Part shown: positions 35,310-44,843 of the stretch, one piece after another
How the letters are laid out: each line of letters begins with the position of its first letter
How positions within the stretch are numbered: the stretch's first letter is position 1
Origin: Okeanomitos corallinicola TIOX110
Lineage (GTDB): Bacteria > Cyanobacteriota > Cyanobacteriia > Cyanobacteriales > Nostocaceae
DNA length: 64,000 nt
Direction: 5' to 3'
Assembly (NCBI RefSeq): GCF_038050375.1
Contig: NZ_CP150887.1
Location: 114,212-178,211, forward strand
Translations under genes and position numbers: made by a program
The notes under the pieces: model-generated
What the model was told of the DNA's origin: nothing
What the model saw: only the letters and a program-made list of their open reading frames with translations
Databases searched by the model: none

Positions 35310-38267
35310 TCAAAAGCCTAAATTTAACGTCTCCTCAAGTGCTGGTGGAATCGCATCAAGATCAATCAGATAATCACCAAAACGCTTAATATGACTGGTT
35401 AAATAAGGACTCAAAGCCGCTAAATCTTCTCGCTCCCAGAAAAAACCTTCTTTTCTTAGCTGAAGCAAAACCTCAGTTAAATCAACCACATTATGGAAAA
35501 TAACAGCATTAGCTACTAAATCACCGTACTTAATCGTCTTCTCTTGCTGTTCAGGGTCATTACTAGCAATCACTCCTTCCCCTCCAAAGCAAAACCATTT
35601 AGAAAAGCCATTATAAGCTTCAACTTTATTAGTCATGGCTGTAATTTGTTGACGTAACTTTTGGTCAGAGATGAACCGTAATAAAAAAACAGTTCTAATA
35701 ACTCTCCCTAACTCACGAAACGCTTGATAAAGTTTATTTTTTCGACTATAGTTTCCCAACTTTCGTAACAACATATCTGAAGAAATTTTGCCTGATTTAA
35801 TAGAAAGAACCACTCGCAATAAATCTGACCAATGAGTTTTGATAAGTTCCCAATTAATTACCCCTTTAAATAGAGAATCAATATGCTGATAAACCGTCTC
35901 CTTATCAGGACGATAGAAAACCAAATCTTGCCAATTTCTAATGCGAGGCATAAGTTGAATACCTAACAAATATGATAAAGCAAAAACAGGAGTAGACTGT
36001 CCTTGAGTATCAGCATGAATAATCGACGGTTGAATGTCTGATTTGTTCTTGAGAAGCCCTTCAATAATATATACAGCTTCCCAAGTTCCACAAGGAATAA
36101 AATGACTAAACAGAGCTATATAACTATCAGCAACATGATGATAAGCAATCCCCCCATAACCACCATAGCGAATATGATATTCCGAAAGTAAATTTTGCTC
36201 GTAGAGATCATATTTAGTTCCATCAGCAGCAGCCGTCGTCCCGTCTCCCCACAACTTAGTTAAAGGCATCACATTGTAGCGATTAATAATATCAACTAGA
36301 GCAGCATTGAGTCCTTTTAAACTAATATGTCTCTGATTAACAAAAGTAATCATTCTTGACGTAACAACGCCTCTCATGTGACGTGCCGCTTGCGCCGCTC
36401 CTAAATTGCATCCATAAGTAAAAGTGGTTAATAAATAGCGTTCTGTAGACCGTTCTAATTTTGAATCAGAACCACTCATTGGACCAAAATGTCGAGTAAA
36501 ATTTGTCCAATAGTCCACATCTCTAAGAATATCAATTAAATTACGCTCTGGCATTCTTTCAGAAATTACAGCCTCTAAGTTTTTGAGAGAAGCACTCTCA
36601 CGATTAGCTAATGGACGTTTTAAAACAGGTTCTCCTTGCTCGCTAATAACAACAGATGTATTGTTGGGATAACCTAGATCTATTTTGGATGCTGTTTGGG
36701 TTAATGAATTTTTTAGATTCTCGACAAAATTTTCAGCCTGAGTAGGAAAGCCTAATTGTTGACAGTATGCTTCAACCAATGGCTGACAGTCATTCCAAGA
36801 AAGTAATTGTTCTCGATAATCAGCATAAGCCTCGCTGTTAAAGACACAAATATCCCCTGACTTTAGTTCAGCAGCGACATAAGAGAAAATACAAATCTCA
36901 AAATGGCGACGCATCACTTTAGTGACATCTTTAGACTGAACTAGCACTAACTTTTGCCATGGCTGTGAAACAAAAGATAAATCAACTTCTGTTCCTATCC
37001 ACTCCCCTCGGCGATGGGAATTAGACAGTAAAACTTCCACGGCTTTAACTAATTTATCATCACTACTGGTAGATTCTATTTTCAGGAACTTAAATAATCG
37101 AAAGAATGCACTCCGATGACTTTTATAAAACCGCCATAATAAAGGAAAATAATTATTTCCTTGATACGCATTAATTTCTTCACACTCAGTTAATAGTTGT
37201 TCAACTCCTCCCGTTTGTTTGAAGATACTTTCCAATTTCTCTAACGGTTTTGAATCGGGGACATCTTCATTGAAAACTACTAGGACATCGGTGAGGACAG
37301 ATATTAATTTTTCTGTGGTTATCTGCTGTCTTTTTCTGATAGAGTCTAATTCCTCAATAGCCAGATTATGGATTTTTTTCATCTGCTTGAGGAACATTTC
37401 TACTAGGTAATCACGAGTCTGCACTTGAGCAGAATAAATGAGGCAAAGAAGTAAGGTTAATTGCTTATTCAGAGTAATATCCTTCATCTCAGAAGCAGTA
37501 AGAGCTTTAGCTTCCGAGGTAAAATGTTTGATTTTCGCCCTAGTTAGTCCTTGAAGATAGGGAGCGATTTCTCCCAATGTTTCTAACCAAGTTAAATGGA
37601 CAATTAAATCATTAAGATGATTTCGACTTGATTTTTGAGGAAGTTTTTTCAGGTCATTATAAGGACTGCGTTCAACTGCTGCGTAATTATCTAATAAATC
37701 CTTTAATCGCTGGATATATTCAGGATTAAGTTGACTAATTACCTGGGAGAATATCTGTTGGTTTACTTCTTTTCTGAGATGATTAACTAAACGGTCTAAG
37801 GTATTAAAACCAGGGAGTTCATAGCGTTCTTTGACAACCTCTTCAATGGCTACATTGATTAAATCGGCTGGATTATCCATCCTTAATGCTGATTCAGTGA
37901 TAACTGCTGTGATTAGAGCCTTGCCTTTTTGATTAAAAGCACTCACCTGGAGATAGGAGCGAATCGCTTTTTTGTGACGGGATAAAGTTGATGGATATTG
38001 ATAGCTAAAACTTCTATCTTCTTGAAGATCCAATACTGTCCGAATGTGGTTGATAATAGCGAGAGGGATGTCTGTTATTTTGGGAAAATAGCCTAATCTC
38101 TGAAATACTTTGAGTAAAACTAGCAAATTAAAATGGTTTTCTTCCCCAGCCGTAACTTTTAAGGCGAATGCTATTTCTATCCTCGTGGGAGTGTAAATTT
38201 TATCAAGTTCATTGGCGGTATAGTATCGTTTGAATCTAGGATAAGCTGTCCGTTCAATTGATGCCAC
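35310..38267 (-). CDS. tnpA: Tn3-family transposase TnpA (transposon B)
   Basis: A 985-residue transposase, full length. It shows the same landmarks as the transposase of transposon A: ERYLLTTFTYGCNLGAAQAA, AADGTKYDLYEQNL (first Asp), IIHADTQGQSTPVFALSYLL (second Asp) and KVEAYNGFSKWFCFGGEG (Glu). The N-terminus (MASIERTAYPRFKRYY) also matches. The stop is about 60 bases inside the left end, and the recombinase gene starts upstream on the same strand with 59 bases between. Confidence 0.96.
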   Translation of the reverse strand: MASIERTAYPRFKRYYTANELDKIYTPTRIEIAFALKVTAGEENHFNLLVLLKVFQRLGYFPKITDIPLAIINHIRTVLDLQEDRSFSYQYPSTLSRHKKAIRSYLQVSAFNQKGKALITAVITESALRMDNPADLINVAIEEVVKERYELPGFNTLDRLVNHLRKEVNQQIFSQVISQLNPEYIQRLKDLLDNYAAVERSPYNDLKKLPQKSSRNHLNDLIVHLTWLETLGEIAPYLQGLTRAKIKHFTSEAKALTASEMKDITLNKQLTLLLCLIYSAQVQTRDYLVEMFLKQMKKIHNLAIEELDSIRKRQQITTEKLISVLTDVLVVFNEDVPDSKPLEKLESIFKQTGGVEQLLTECEEINAYQGNNYFPLLWRFYKSHRSAFFRLFKFLKIESTSSDDKLVKAVEVLLSNSHRRGEWIGTEVDLSFVSQPWQKLVLVQSKDVTKVMRRHFEICIFSYVAAELKSGDICVFNSEAYADYREQLLSWNDCQPLVEAYCQQLGFPTQAENFVENLKNSLTQTASKIDLGYPNNTSVVISEQGEPVLKRPLANRESASLKNLEAVISERMPERNLIDILRDVDYWTNFTRHFGPMSGSDSKLERSTERYLLTTFTYGCNLGAAQAARHMRGVVTSRMITFVNQRHISLKGLNAALVDIINRYNVMPLTKLWGDGTTAAADGTKYDLYEQNLLSEYHIRYGGYGGIAYHHVADSYIALFSHFIPCGTWEAVYIIEGLLKNKSDIQPSIIHADTQGQSTPVFALSYLLGIQLMPRIRNWQDLVFYRPDKETVYQHIDSLFKGVINWELIKTHWSDLLRVVLSIKSGKISSDMLLRKLGNYSRKNKLYQAFRELGRVIRTVFLLRFISDQKLRQQITAMTNKVEAYNGFSKWFCFGGEGVIASNDPEQQEKTIKYGDLVANAVIFHNVVDLTEVLLQLRKEGFFWEREDLAALSPYLTSHIKRFGDYLIDLDAIPPALEETLNLGF

Positions 38268-38326
38268 GAGTGAGAGAAAAAATGGTTATTTTCAGTTTAC
38301 AGGAGTATTGTTATCACCCCCTTAAC

Positions 38327-38908
38327 TCAATCTGTCCAAAAAGATTCAAATCTTTGGGGGGACATCTGTGTGTAGCGGACTGTATGGTGAATGTTCTTAT
38401 GTCCTAAGTAGTCTTGAATCGCTCTGGTATCATGTCCTTGTGAAGCAAGATAATAACCACAAGCATGACGTAGTTGATGAGGATGAACAGATTCCTCAAG
38501 TCCGGCTAATTCTCCGGCTCTGGCTATAATGTGACGGATAGTTCGGGTGGAAAGGGGAGCTTTGCGCTCGGAGACGAATACATACTGGGTTTGGGGATAA
38601 TCTCGTTTAATCTGACGTAATGATCTCAATTCAGGAGCGCGTAAGGGATGAGTGCTATCATGCCCGTGTTTTACTCTTCTTATCTCTATATAGCCGTCGT
38701 TCAAATCAATTTGTGACCATTTTAGAGAAACTAACTCTGCGGTGCGAAGTCCATGCCGAAACATTAGTAAAATAATGGCTGCATCTCGAACTCCGTGTCT
38801 ACCGAATGAATGCGCTGCTTTGATTATCGCTTCTACTTCTTTTGGACGCAAATATTCCCGCTCTCGCTTTGACGCTACTTTTACAGGGGGAGGAGGGTGA
38901 GAAACCAT
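38327..38908 (-). CDS. Short tyrosine recombinase of transposon B (FimB/TnpI-like)
   Basis: A 193-residue recombinase that consists almost only of a catalytic domain. It shows FRHGLRTAEL (Arg), RVKHGHDSTHPL (Lys), HPHQLRHACGYYL (His-x-x-Arg), YLGHKNIHHT (His) and VRYTQM (Tyr). The length is close to FimB-type recombinases lacking an arm-binding domain. It is expected to resolve cointegrates made by TnpA, probably at the inverted repeat at 38985-39017. It lies upstream of tnpA on the same strand. Confidence 0.9.
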   Translation of the reverse strand: MVSHPPPPVKVASKREREYLRPKEVEAIIKAAHSFGRHGVRDAAIILLMFRHGLRTAELVSLKWSQIDLNDGYIEIRRVKHGHDSTHPLRAPELRSLRQIKRDYPQTQYVFVSERKAPLSTRTIRHIIARAGELAGLEESVHPHQLRHACGYYLASQGHDTRAIQDYLGHKNIHHTVRYTQMSPQRFESFWTD

Positions 38909-38984
38909 CTTTGCCGAAAAGGGAAGTTGGGGTGGTTAGGTAAGAATGGCTGAAAGCTTGATGCTCTGTTGCTCTCTTCATTAT

Positions 38985-39017
38985 ACATTGCCTAAATTGA
39001 CTCAAACTAGGCAATGT
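38985..39017. other. Candidate recombination (resolution) site of transposon B
   Basis: A perfect 10-base inverted repeat, ACATTGCCTA (38985-38994) and TAGGCAATGT (39008-39017), encloses 13 bases. This is the geometry of a tyrosine recombinase core site. It lies upstream of the recombinase gene and inside the right end of the transposon. Confidence 0.5.
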
Positions 39018-39424
39018 TTGAAAGACATAAATACATGACTACTTTACAAAACTTTACGTCGTGCTAAATTTTGCGCGTATCTTGTCTTTACCCCAATTAT
39101 CCCGACAAGCATTTGAAAAAGAACGATTAGCAGCAGAATTAATAACCAATGATTTAACAGCAGAACCAACCCGTTCAATATTGTATCGTAGTGCTGCAAC
39201 TCTAGCAATTGACTGTGGAGAAATTCACAGCGCAGAGCGTTTAATTGCAGTTGCTTTATCAGGAAATCCGCCAACTGAAATTGCAGAAGAACTCAAAGAT
39301 TTATTTGTGCAAATCAATATTCATAAATATTTTGCCCGTCGTGGTTTAGTATTTGATGAAGCTAAACTTCAGATTCTTAGTTAAAAATTAACTTGAATCA
39401 AAAAAACCTCACTTTTATTTATCA

Positions 39425-39958
39425 CTATGCTGAAATTTTGTAAGTTAGAACTTGATTTATAATTTGTTGCTTTAACGAATCCGCCGCAACTGAAGCAATA
39501 ATTTCCCAATCGTTTTCTGTCAACATTACCCCAAGTAGTTCGCGTAACACCTGATGATTAGAAATAAACTCCTCTCCAAAAAGTTCATCTCTCTGCAACA
39601 CTGCTTGGATATGTTCTCTAACATCAGATGTAGGTAATCTTAATCTTGCCAATAACTTCTCCCTTGCAGTAGCAGATGCTATGGAAGTTGCAGTCCCCAA
39701 ATTCCAATCTTTGAGCAATAAGCGCACTTCCCGATTCAAAGAAATCCGCAAAGTTTTTAAACGATAAAACAATTCAGGATTCAACAACAGTTGTTCAAAA
39801 CTAGAACCCCAATCTAAACCAGCACCAATATTACCACCTACTTCTTCCTCAGCTTGAATACTTTTTCTCAACCATTCTTCATTCAGCAATAAATCCATCG
39901 GGTTAGCTAATTCTTGGTTAGAGGTGAACGGAATATAATTAGATTCTTGCTGACTCAT
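39425..39958 (-). CDS. Unknown helical protein beside the acetyltransferase
   Basis: A 177-residue soluble protein with no motif I recognise. It is mainly helical (EEWLRKSIQAEEEVGGNIGA; FEQLLLNPELFYRLKTLRIS; later LRELLGVMLTENDWEIIASV). Its start overlaps the stop of the GNAT gene, so the two are translationally coupled and likely work together. It might bind, regulate or be modified by the acetyltransferase. The polymerase-like gene lies upstream in the same direction. Confidence 0.65.
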   Translation of the reverse strand: MSQQESNYIPFTSNQELANPMDLLLNEEWLRKSIQAEEEVGGNIGAGLDWGSSFEQLLLNPELFYRLKTLRISLNREVRLLLKDWNLGTATSIASATAREKLLARLRLPTSDVREHIQAVLQRDELFGEEFISNHQVLRELLGVMLTENDWEIIASVAADSLKQQIINQVLTYKISA

Positions 39959-40527
39959 TACTTATCCTCACTGCTTTTGTTATAAGAACGCCATACACCG
40001 TACTCAAAATAAACCAGATTATCGTAATCTTCATCTTGCCCTAAATCTAGCATTCTTTGATTATCGTAGAATTTTTCTGTCCCTGGTAAAGAATGCAAGC
40101 CTACCCTACCTTCATAACCTAGTTCTAAACTACGGGTTCGGGCAAATAGCAGAAATGCACTACCAACACCTTTATATCGTGGTGGGCGCTGGACATCCTT
40201 GCGATTCCAAGGTGCTGTAGCAATTCCATCAATATATACTAAGCGTCTACCCTCTGTGATGCGTGAGCCGTGCATCTGAGTTTCCATCAGCATCAATCCT
40301 TGGGTTTCACCTTCACATTCTATGGCATAACCTTCACGGTTTGAACTGCTGGCGATAAATCTCAGTTTAAACTCCCAATCCCAAAATTTATCAGCTTGTG
40401 TATATAAATTTAGTTGGCTTTTCCACAGCAATAGATAATAGTCAACGTGCTTTTGTGCCAGTTCCACCAAATAAGCATTTACAAGGGTGCTATCTTCACC
40501 ACGAATTAGCTGAACTTGCAGTTGCAC
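39958..40527 (-). CDS. GNAT-family acetyltransferase
   Basis: A 189-residue protein with a GNAT-type core. YIDGIATAPWNR is the strand before the cofactor site, RYKGVGSAFLLFARTRSLEL is the pyrophosphate loop (R-x-x-G-x-G pattern) with its helix, and VGLHSLPGTEKFYDNQRM is the final conserved strand and helix. The substrate is unknown. The start is a GTG at 40527. It is read in the same direction as the polymerase-like gene, 124 bases downstream of it, and overlaps the start of the next gene. Confidence 0.75.
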   Translation of the reverse strand: MQLQVQLIRGEDSTLVNAYLVELAQKHVDYYLLLWKSQLNLYTQADKFWDWEFKLRFIASSSNREGYAIECEGETQGLMLMETQMHGSRITEGRRLVYIDGIATAPWNRKDVQRPPRYKGVGSAFLLFARTRSLELGYEGRVGLHSLPGTEKFYDNQRMLDLGQDEDYDNLVYFEYGVWRSYNKSSEDK

Positions 40528-40651
40528 TCGTTACTCCTTGTTGATAAAAATGACTGTGGTAATAACCTAAAATAGTATCATTGATAGCTAAATTTCTTGA
40601 GTGCAGCAAGTAATATTTACCACCGTTTATATAAAACCATCGCCTACTTGA

Positions 40652-43600
40652 TCAATTCAATTCTATATTATGACTTTGATTGTGGTTGGTATTATTTGAT
40701 ATTTCCTGTTTACTATTTAACGAGGTCTGGGTTGAGTATAGAGATTGCCCAGAGGATATATTTGCAGATAATCGCTCCCTTTGTAAAACCATCTCCTCTA
40801 ACTCACTAGCTGCTGCTTCTGAAAGCGGAAATATCTCCTCACCAGTATACATATTCCCTCTACAAATCGTCCGGTTATTCTCATTCCGCACAATAAAATC
40901 ACCACTACGCTGAACATAAGCTGTCCACTGTCCACCAATCTTAAATTGTTCAATTTCCTTACTTTCAGATTGATTAGCTATTCGCTGTTGGTAAGTAATA
41001 GAAATAGCTTCCACCAAATTATCAAACATTTCCTTCCGCCAAAATTCCCTATCAATACCTCGCAACTCCACAACATTATTTAACTTCGGTTTTGATTCTG
41101 ATAATGTCACATCTGACAATTCTATCGAATCATCATTAATTTCAACAGTATCTAACGTATCTTCTGATTCTATCAAGTTCACATCTGACAAATTTTTATT
41201 TTCTGCTGTAGATTCATACAAGATTGAATTTGAATCAAATTCTAATAAAGTTACATCTGAAAATTCCCTCAAATCATCATCTTCAACAGTATCTAACTTA
41301 TCTTCTGATTCTATTAATGTAAAATCTGAAAATTCCCTTAAATCATCTTCTTTTACAGCATCTAACATATCTTGTGACTCTATTAATGTAAAATCTGAAA
41401 ATTCCATCAAATCATCATCAACTTCAACAGTATCTAACATATCTTCCGATTCTATTAAGTTCACATCTGGCAACTCTATCGAATTAGCATTAACCTTGAG
41501 AATAATACTAGAACCTTCTGGTTTCAACGTAGCTACAAACTTAGTTCCAACAGGTAACTTAGGACTATCAGGGGCAAAAGTGCCTAAATTCTGACCATCA
41601 ATTTGTAATATCGGTGTACCGTTATAACGATAAAACTCTGGGTGTGATTCAGGTAATTCAAAAACGCCTACTTCTAAAGTTACACTCCGCTTTTTCCATT
41701 GCTGACTGGCAAAATCCTCATCAGCAAAATCATTGTATTTAATCCCCAAAACTTTGATTTCTTCAAGCTGAAATTCCTGAAGTTGCTGACATACTTCTTC
41801 TGTAAATAAATTATATGCCAAAGCACCTACACCTGTATTTTGACGTGATTCTGCCCAACAATGGTCAGCAGGAGGAATAATTCTTAAATCTCTGGGTATA
41901 TGCAATTCATCTAAATCATTAAAGTTATCCCCAAATTTAGCTGTTAATTTTTCTGCTACTTTCGGTGATAAATCTTTGAATGCAAATTCAATTACAGGTA
42001 ACTGGGGATGAATTGTAGCATCAAATTCAATTCCTTTTCGTTCTAAAGTTTCTTTCCATTTAATTGCATTCTCCCCAAAAGGAACGCTCAAAACATAAGT
42101 ATCTTTTGGTAATGCTGCACTGGGCATTTCATAATTATGCTCAAAGGAAAATGTAGTTTCTATCTGTTCTGCTAATTCTAAACATTGCTTACGATGTCTA
42201 TCTAATTCTGGGCGGGTGTGTTGTGTATGCCACAGTGCTGCTGCACCTTCTAACCTTTCCTCTGGTGTGGTGAATAATTCATCTATTTCTGCTCGATAAC
42301 TATCGTAAAGTTTGCCTAGTTCTTCATTAAATGCTTCTCTATTATCTCCTACTCTTTCTTTAATTTCCTCTCTCGATTGTTGAAATCTAGTTTTTAATTC
42401 TTCTGCCCATTCCAAAGCATCTACTGATAATGTTTCTTTGGGAAATAAATAACGAAATTCATGTCTATCTCTGCTGCGAATTCGAGTAGGTTGCCATAAG
42501 GGATTTACTACTTCTCTGGCTATGACATTTATCGCTCCTGGGGCATCTGCTGGCATGGCAAAGGAACGATACAGCCGTTCGTCTTTTTTAAAGTCAAAAA
42601 AGTAACTCGGATGGGATTCTGACCATTTTTTAGCATCTGCTAATAAGTTCGCACCTTCAATTTCTTTGATGTCTTCTAATCTTTCGGCACTTTTGGGTGA
42701 ATCTACTTCTACTTGTAGTGCCTGAAAAAGACGATTTAGCAGTTTTCTTTGTCGTCTGGTAAATCGTTCGATATTTTCACCTTCACGGGGCGTTGATGAC
42801 TGCACTCTTCCAATGTTTGTTGCTACTAATCCTACTTTGTTTTGGTTGGCAACGGCGGCTATTTGTGCTAAGTCACGGTATTTTAAGTTGCCTTGTTCAT
42901 CTGTGATTTCTGTATATGCTAGTTTAGGACGCTGTTTAACTGGTTCAAATCTGCCTGGTTCTCCTGCGCGGAGTGTTTCTTTGGCAATATTGGGTAGTTT
43001 ACTTGCTGGACTCACCATTAATTGGTCGCCGTCAAAGTCTGCTTGGTGGTATTCTTCAGCGTCTTTGGGGTGAATCCAAACTACGTTGCGTGTTTTCTTG
43101 AGTTCTGGGTCGTGGATGTTGTGGTAAAGGCGGATGTTGTCTGAGTTGACAATGGGGTAACGGGTGAGAATGACTTCTCCTTCTGGTAGGTGAGGTACAC
43201 AAATTTTACCTCGTGGTAAAGTATCAGATGGCATGGCCATTCCTGAACTATGGCTGTATCCACTTTTAATAGCTAAGTCACGCCATTGATTGGCGATATA
43301 ATCAGTGGCAAATTTGCGAAATTTGGGTGTTTCAATTAGTTGACCGTATTTATCGCTGCGGAGTAGGGAAATCCAGCGCGATTCTTGTATTTGATTGTTG
43401 GTATTATTGTCTATTTCATTAATTGTTTCTTCTGTTTGTTCTTGTTGGGATTGTTGTTGTTTGTCGTATTGTTGAATGATGTATTTTGCTAGTGCTAATG
43501 GATGGCGTTGTAATTCGGCTAGTTGTTGGGCTTTTTCTTGGGTTGGTTGAGTTAAATCTTGTCTGATTGCTGCTTCTGAGTACCAAATGGTAAACTGCCA

Positions 43601-44608
43601 ACTGTTATCATAGCTGGTGGCTTTGGCATTACCTCGATTACCTATTACTGCTTGGGTAAAGTTGTATTCACCGCAAGGAATCAATTTTTTCAGATGGGAT
43701 TTCTTGATGCCTTTGATTGAGGAAATATCTAATACAATATCATAACCTTGGGCATCGGTTAATTTGGCATCTGGTAAGAAAGTTCCTTTGGCTAAAAAGC
43801 TGGTTTTGGGATATTTTGAATTTATACAATCACTTTCTTTATCTTTTGAAAAAGTTGTTTTATATAAATTTGTAGATGTCAGATTTACACAATCTTTTTC
43901 TTCATCTGTTAAAAAACTTCTTTTAGTTAAATTTGAAGATTTCGGACTTACACTATCACTTTCTTCTACTCTTATTCCTCTGTTACCTCTGTGTCCTCTG
44001 TGGTTAGATATTTCATTACTTGTGTGTACGTCCTGAGATTCCGATTTATCAGTTGTTTCACCCCAAGATTTCATCCATGCAAATCGAAATTGTAATGGAC
44101 AGTTGCGTTCTCCTCCCAGTTGTTTAGCTAGTCTTGGTGAAATCTTACCGTGACAGTCTCCGGTTTTATAATCAGCATATTGTGGGTCTGTAAAGTCTAC
44201 GATTTTAACTCGTAAGTTGGTAAATGTTTCTGAACCTTTATAGCAATTACTAACTAATAATGAACCATAACGACAAGCGGTATCGGGTTCTGTAGCAAAT
44301 AATTGTCTGATTTTTTTACGCAATGTATCATCAGCGAAGTAATAGTTATCGCCTGAACTAAAGGCTAATTTGCGTTTTATAGCATCTTTAAATGTTCTGG
44401 TTTTAAGATGATTTGCATCTGGATTTTTACTGTCAATTTTTACCAGGAGTAATGATTGTAATTCTTCTGGCTCAAATATTTGTGCTAATAGGGAGTTTTT
44501 GATGATTTCTGGTTCTGATAAATATCTTCCTTTGCCATTGTTGTACGACCCATCAAAAATAGGTATACTCAGTCCAGAACCTTCTATGATTTTAGTAGTT
44601 AAATCCAT
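40652..44608 (-). CDS. Two-barrel RNA polymerase-like protein (RpoC/QDE-1 type DFDGD)
   Basis: A 1318-residue protein. Its key motif is EYHQADFDGDQLMVS (Asp524-Asp528), the metal-binding DxDGD of two-barrel RNA polymerases; RpoC has NADFDGD at this place. Upstream, GEVILTRYPIVNSDNIRLYH parallels the RpoC segment before the active site. Downstream, NKVGLVATNIGRVQ (about 590) and LQVEVDSPKSAERL (about 632) resemble segments after the active site in QDE-1 and eukaryotic RNA-dependent RNA polymerases. Region 1-200 has no motif I can name. Residues 940-1100 hold acidic repeats. The ATG at 44608 is used; a TTG at 44641 is possible. A GNAT gene and an unknown gene follow. It probably makes RNA, but the template is unknown. 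Homologues such as phage YonO transcribe DNA. Confidence 0.72.
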   Translation of the reverse strand: MDLTTKIIEGSGLSIPIFDGSYNNGKGRYLSEPEIIKNSLLAQIFEPEELQSLLLVKIDSKNPDANHLKTRTFKDAIKRKLAFSSGDNYYFADDTLRKKIRQLFATEPDTACRYGSLLVSNCYKGSETFTNLRVKIVDFTDPQYADYKTGDCHGKISPRLAKQLGGERNCPLQFRFAWMKSWGETTDKSESQDVHTSNEISNHRGHRGNRGIRVEESDSVSPKSSNLTKRSFLTDEEKDCVNLTSTNLYKTTFSKDKESDCINSKYPKTSFLAKGTFLPDAKLTDAQGYDIVLDISSIKGIKKSHLKKLIPCGEYNFTQAVIGNRGNAKATSYDNSWQFTIWYSEAAIRQDLTQPTQEKAQQLAELQRHPLALAKYIIQQYDKQQQSQQEQTEETINEIDNNTNNQIQESRWISLLRSDKYGQLIETPKFRKFATDYIANQWRDLAIKSGYSHSSGMAMPSDTLPRGKICVPHLPEGEVILTRYPIVNSDNIRLYHNIHDPELKKTRNVVWIHPKDAEEYHQADFDGDQLMVSPASKLPNIAKETLRAGEPGRFEPVKQRPKLAYTEITDEQGNLKYRDLAQIAAVANQNKVGLVATNIGRVQSSTPREGENIERFTRRQRKLLNRLFQALQVEVDSPKSAERLEDIKEIEGANLLADAKKWSESHPSYFFDFKKDERLYRSFAMPADAPGAINVIAREVVNPLWQPTRIRSRDRHEFRYLFPKETLSVDALEWAEELKTRFQQSREEIKERVGDNREAFNEELGKLYDSYRAEIDELFTTPEERLEGAAALWHTQHTRPELDRHRKQCLELAEQIETTFSFEHNYEMPSAALPKDTYVLSVPFGENAIKWKETLERKGIEFDATIHPQLPVIEFAFKDLSPKVAEKLTAKFGDNFNDLDELHIPRDLRIIPPADHCWAESRQNTGVGALAYNLFTEEVCQQLQEFQLEEIKVLGIKYNDFADEDFASQQWKKRSVTLEVGVFELPESHPEFYRYNGTPILQIDGQNLGTFAPDSPKLPVGTKFVATLKPEGSSIILKVNANSIELPDVNLIESEDMLDTVEVDDDLMEFSDFTLIESQDMLDAVKEDDLREFSDFTLIESEDKLDTVEDDDLREFSDVTLLEFDSNSILYESTAENKNLSDVNLIESEDTLDTVEINDDSIELSDVTLSESKPKLNNVVELRGIDREFWRKEMFDNLVEAISITYQQRIANQSESKEIEQFKIGGQWTAYVQRSGDFIVRNENNRTICRGNMYTGEEIFPLSEAAASELEEMVLQRERLSANISSGQSLYSTQTSLNSKQEISNNTNHNQSHNIELN

Positions 44609-44843
44609 TACCAGTAATCTATTAGATAGCTGATCTAACAACGAATCGCACTTCTAATATTTATCCTGGCATGGAATTACACCCAGTGAAATCATCCAAG
44701 TGGATATTTTACTCTTGGCGCGGTGACTAAGGGTAAATCTAGCGAAAATGAGTGGAAAAGGAAGCCGATACAAAAAAGCTAACTAAGGTATTGTTGATGA
44801 AAGCGATTTTAATTTGTATTGAGCGCAGATGAGGTAACAAAAA

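Larger units (their letters stand above)
35250..39094 (-). mobile_element. Tn3-family transposon B, complete, with 5-base target duplication
   Basis: The element is 3845 bases. Both ends begin GGGGTAAAGACAAGATACGC, and the roughly 50-base inverted repeats differ at one position. The flanks are AATTA on both sides (35245-35249 and 39095-39099). It carries only tnpA and a short tyrosine recombinase, and an inverted-repeat site near its right end. It is a different element from transposon A: ends, recombinase and size all differ. Confidence 0.94.
35151..39384 (+). pseudogene. Conserved small cyanobacterial gene split by transposon B
   Basis: The gene is in two parts: 35151-35249 (33 codons, ending DLAVQL) and 39100-39384 (94 codons, starting SRQAFEKERL). 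Removing the transposon and one AATTA copy joins them in frame into a 127-residue helical protein (MSQIQELHKQAMDLAEMAQV at the start, RSAATLAIDCGEIHSAERLI in the middle). The pattern resembles a conserved hypothetical protein of cyanobacteria with repeat-like helices; its function is not known to me. As it stands the 5' part would read on for 16 residues into the transposon end and stop. Confidence 0.8.
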
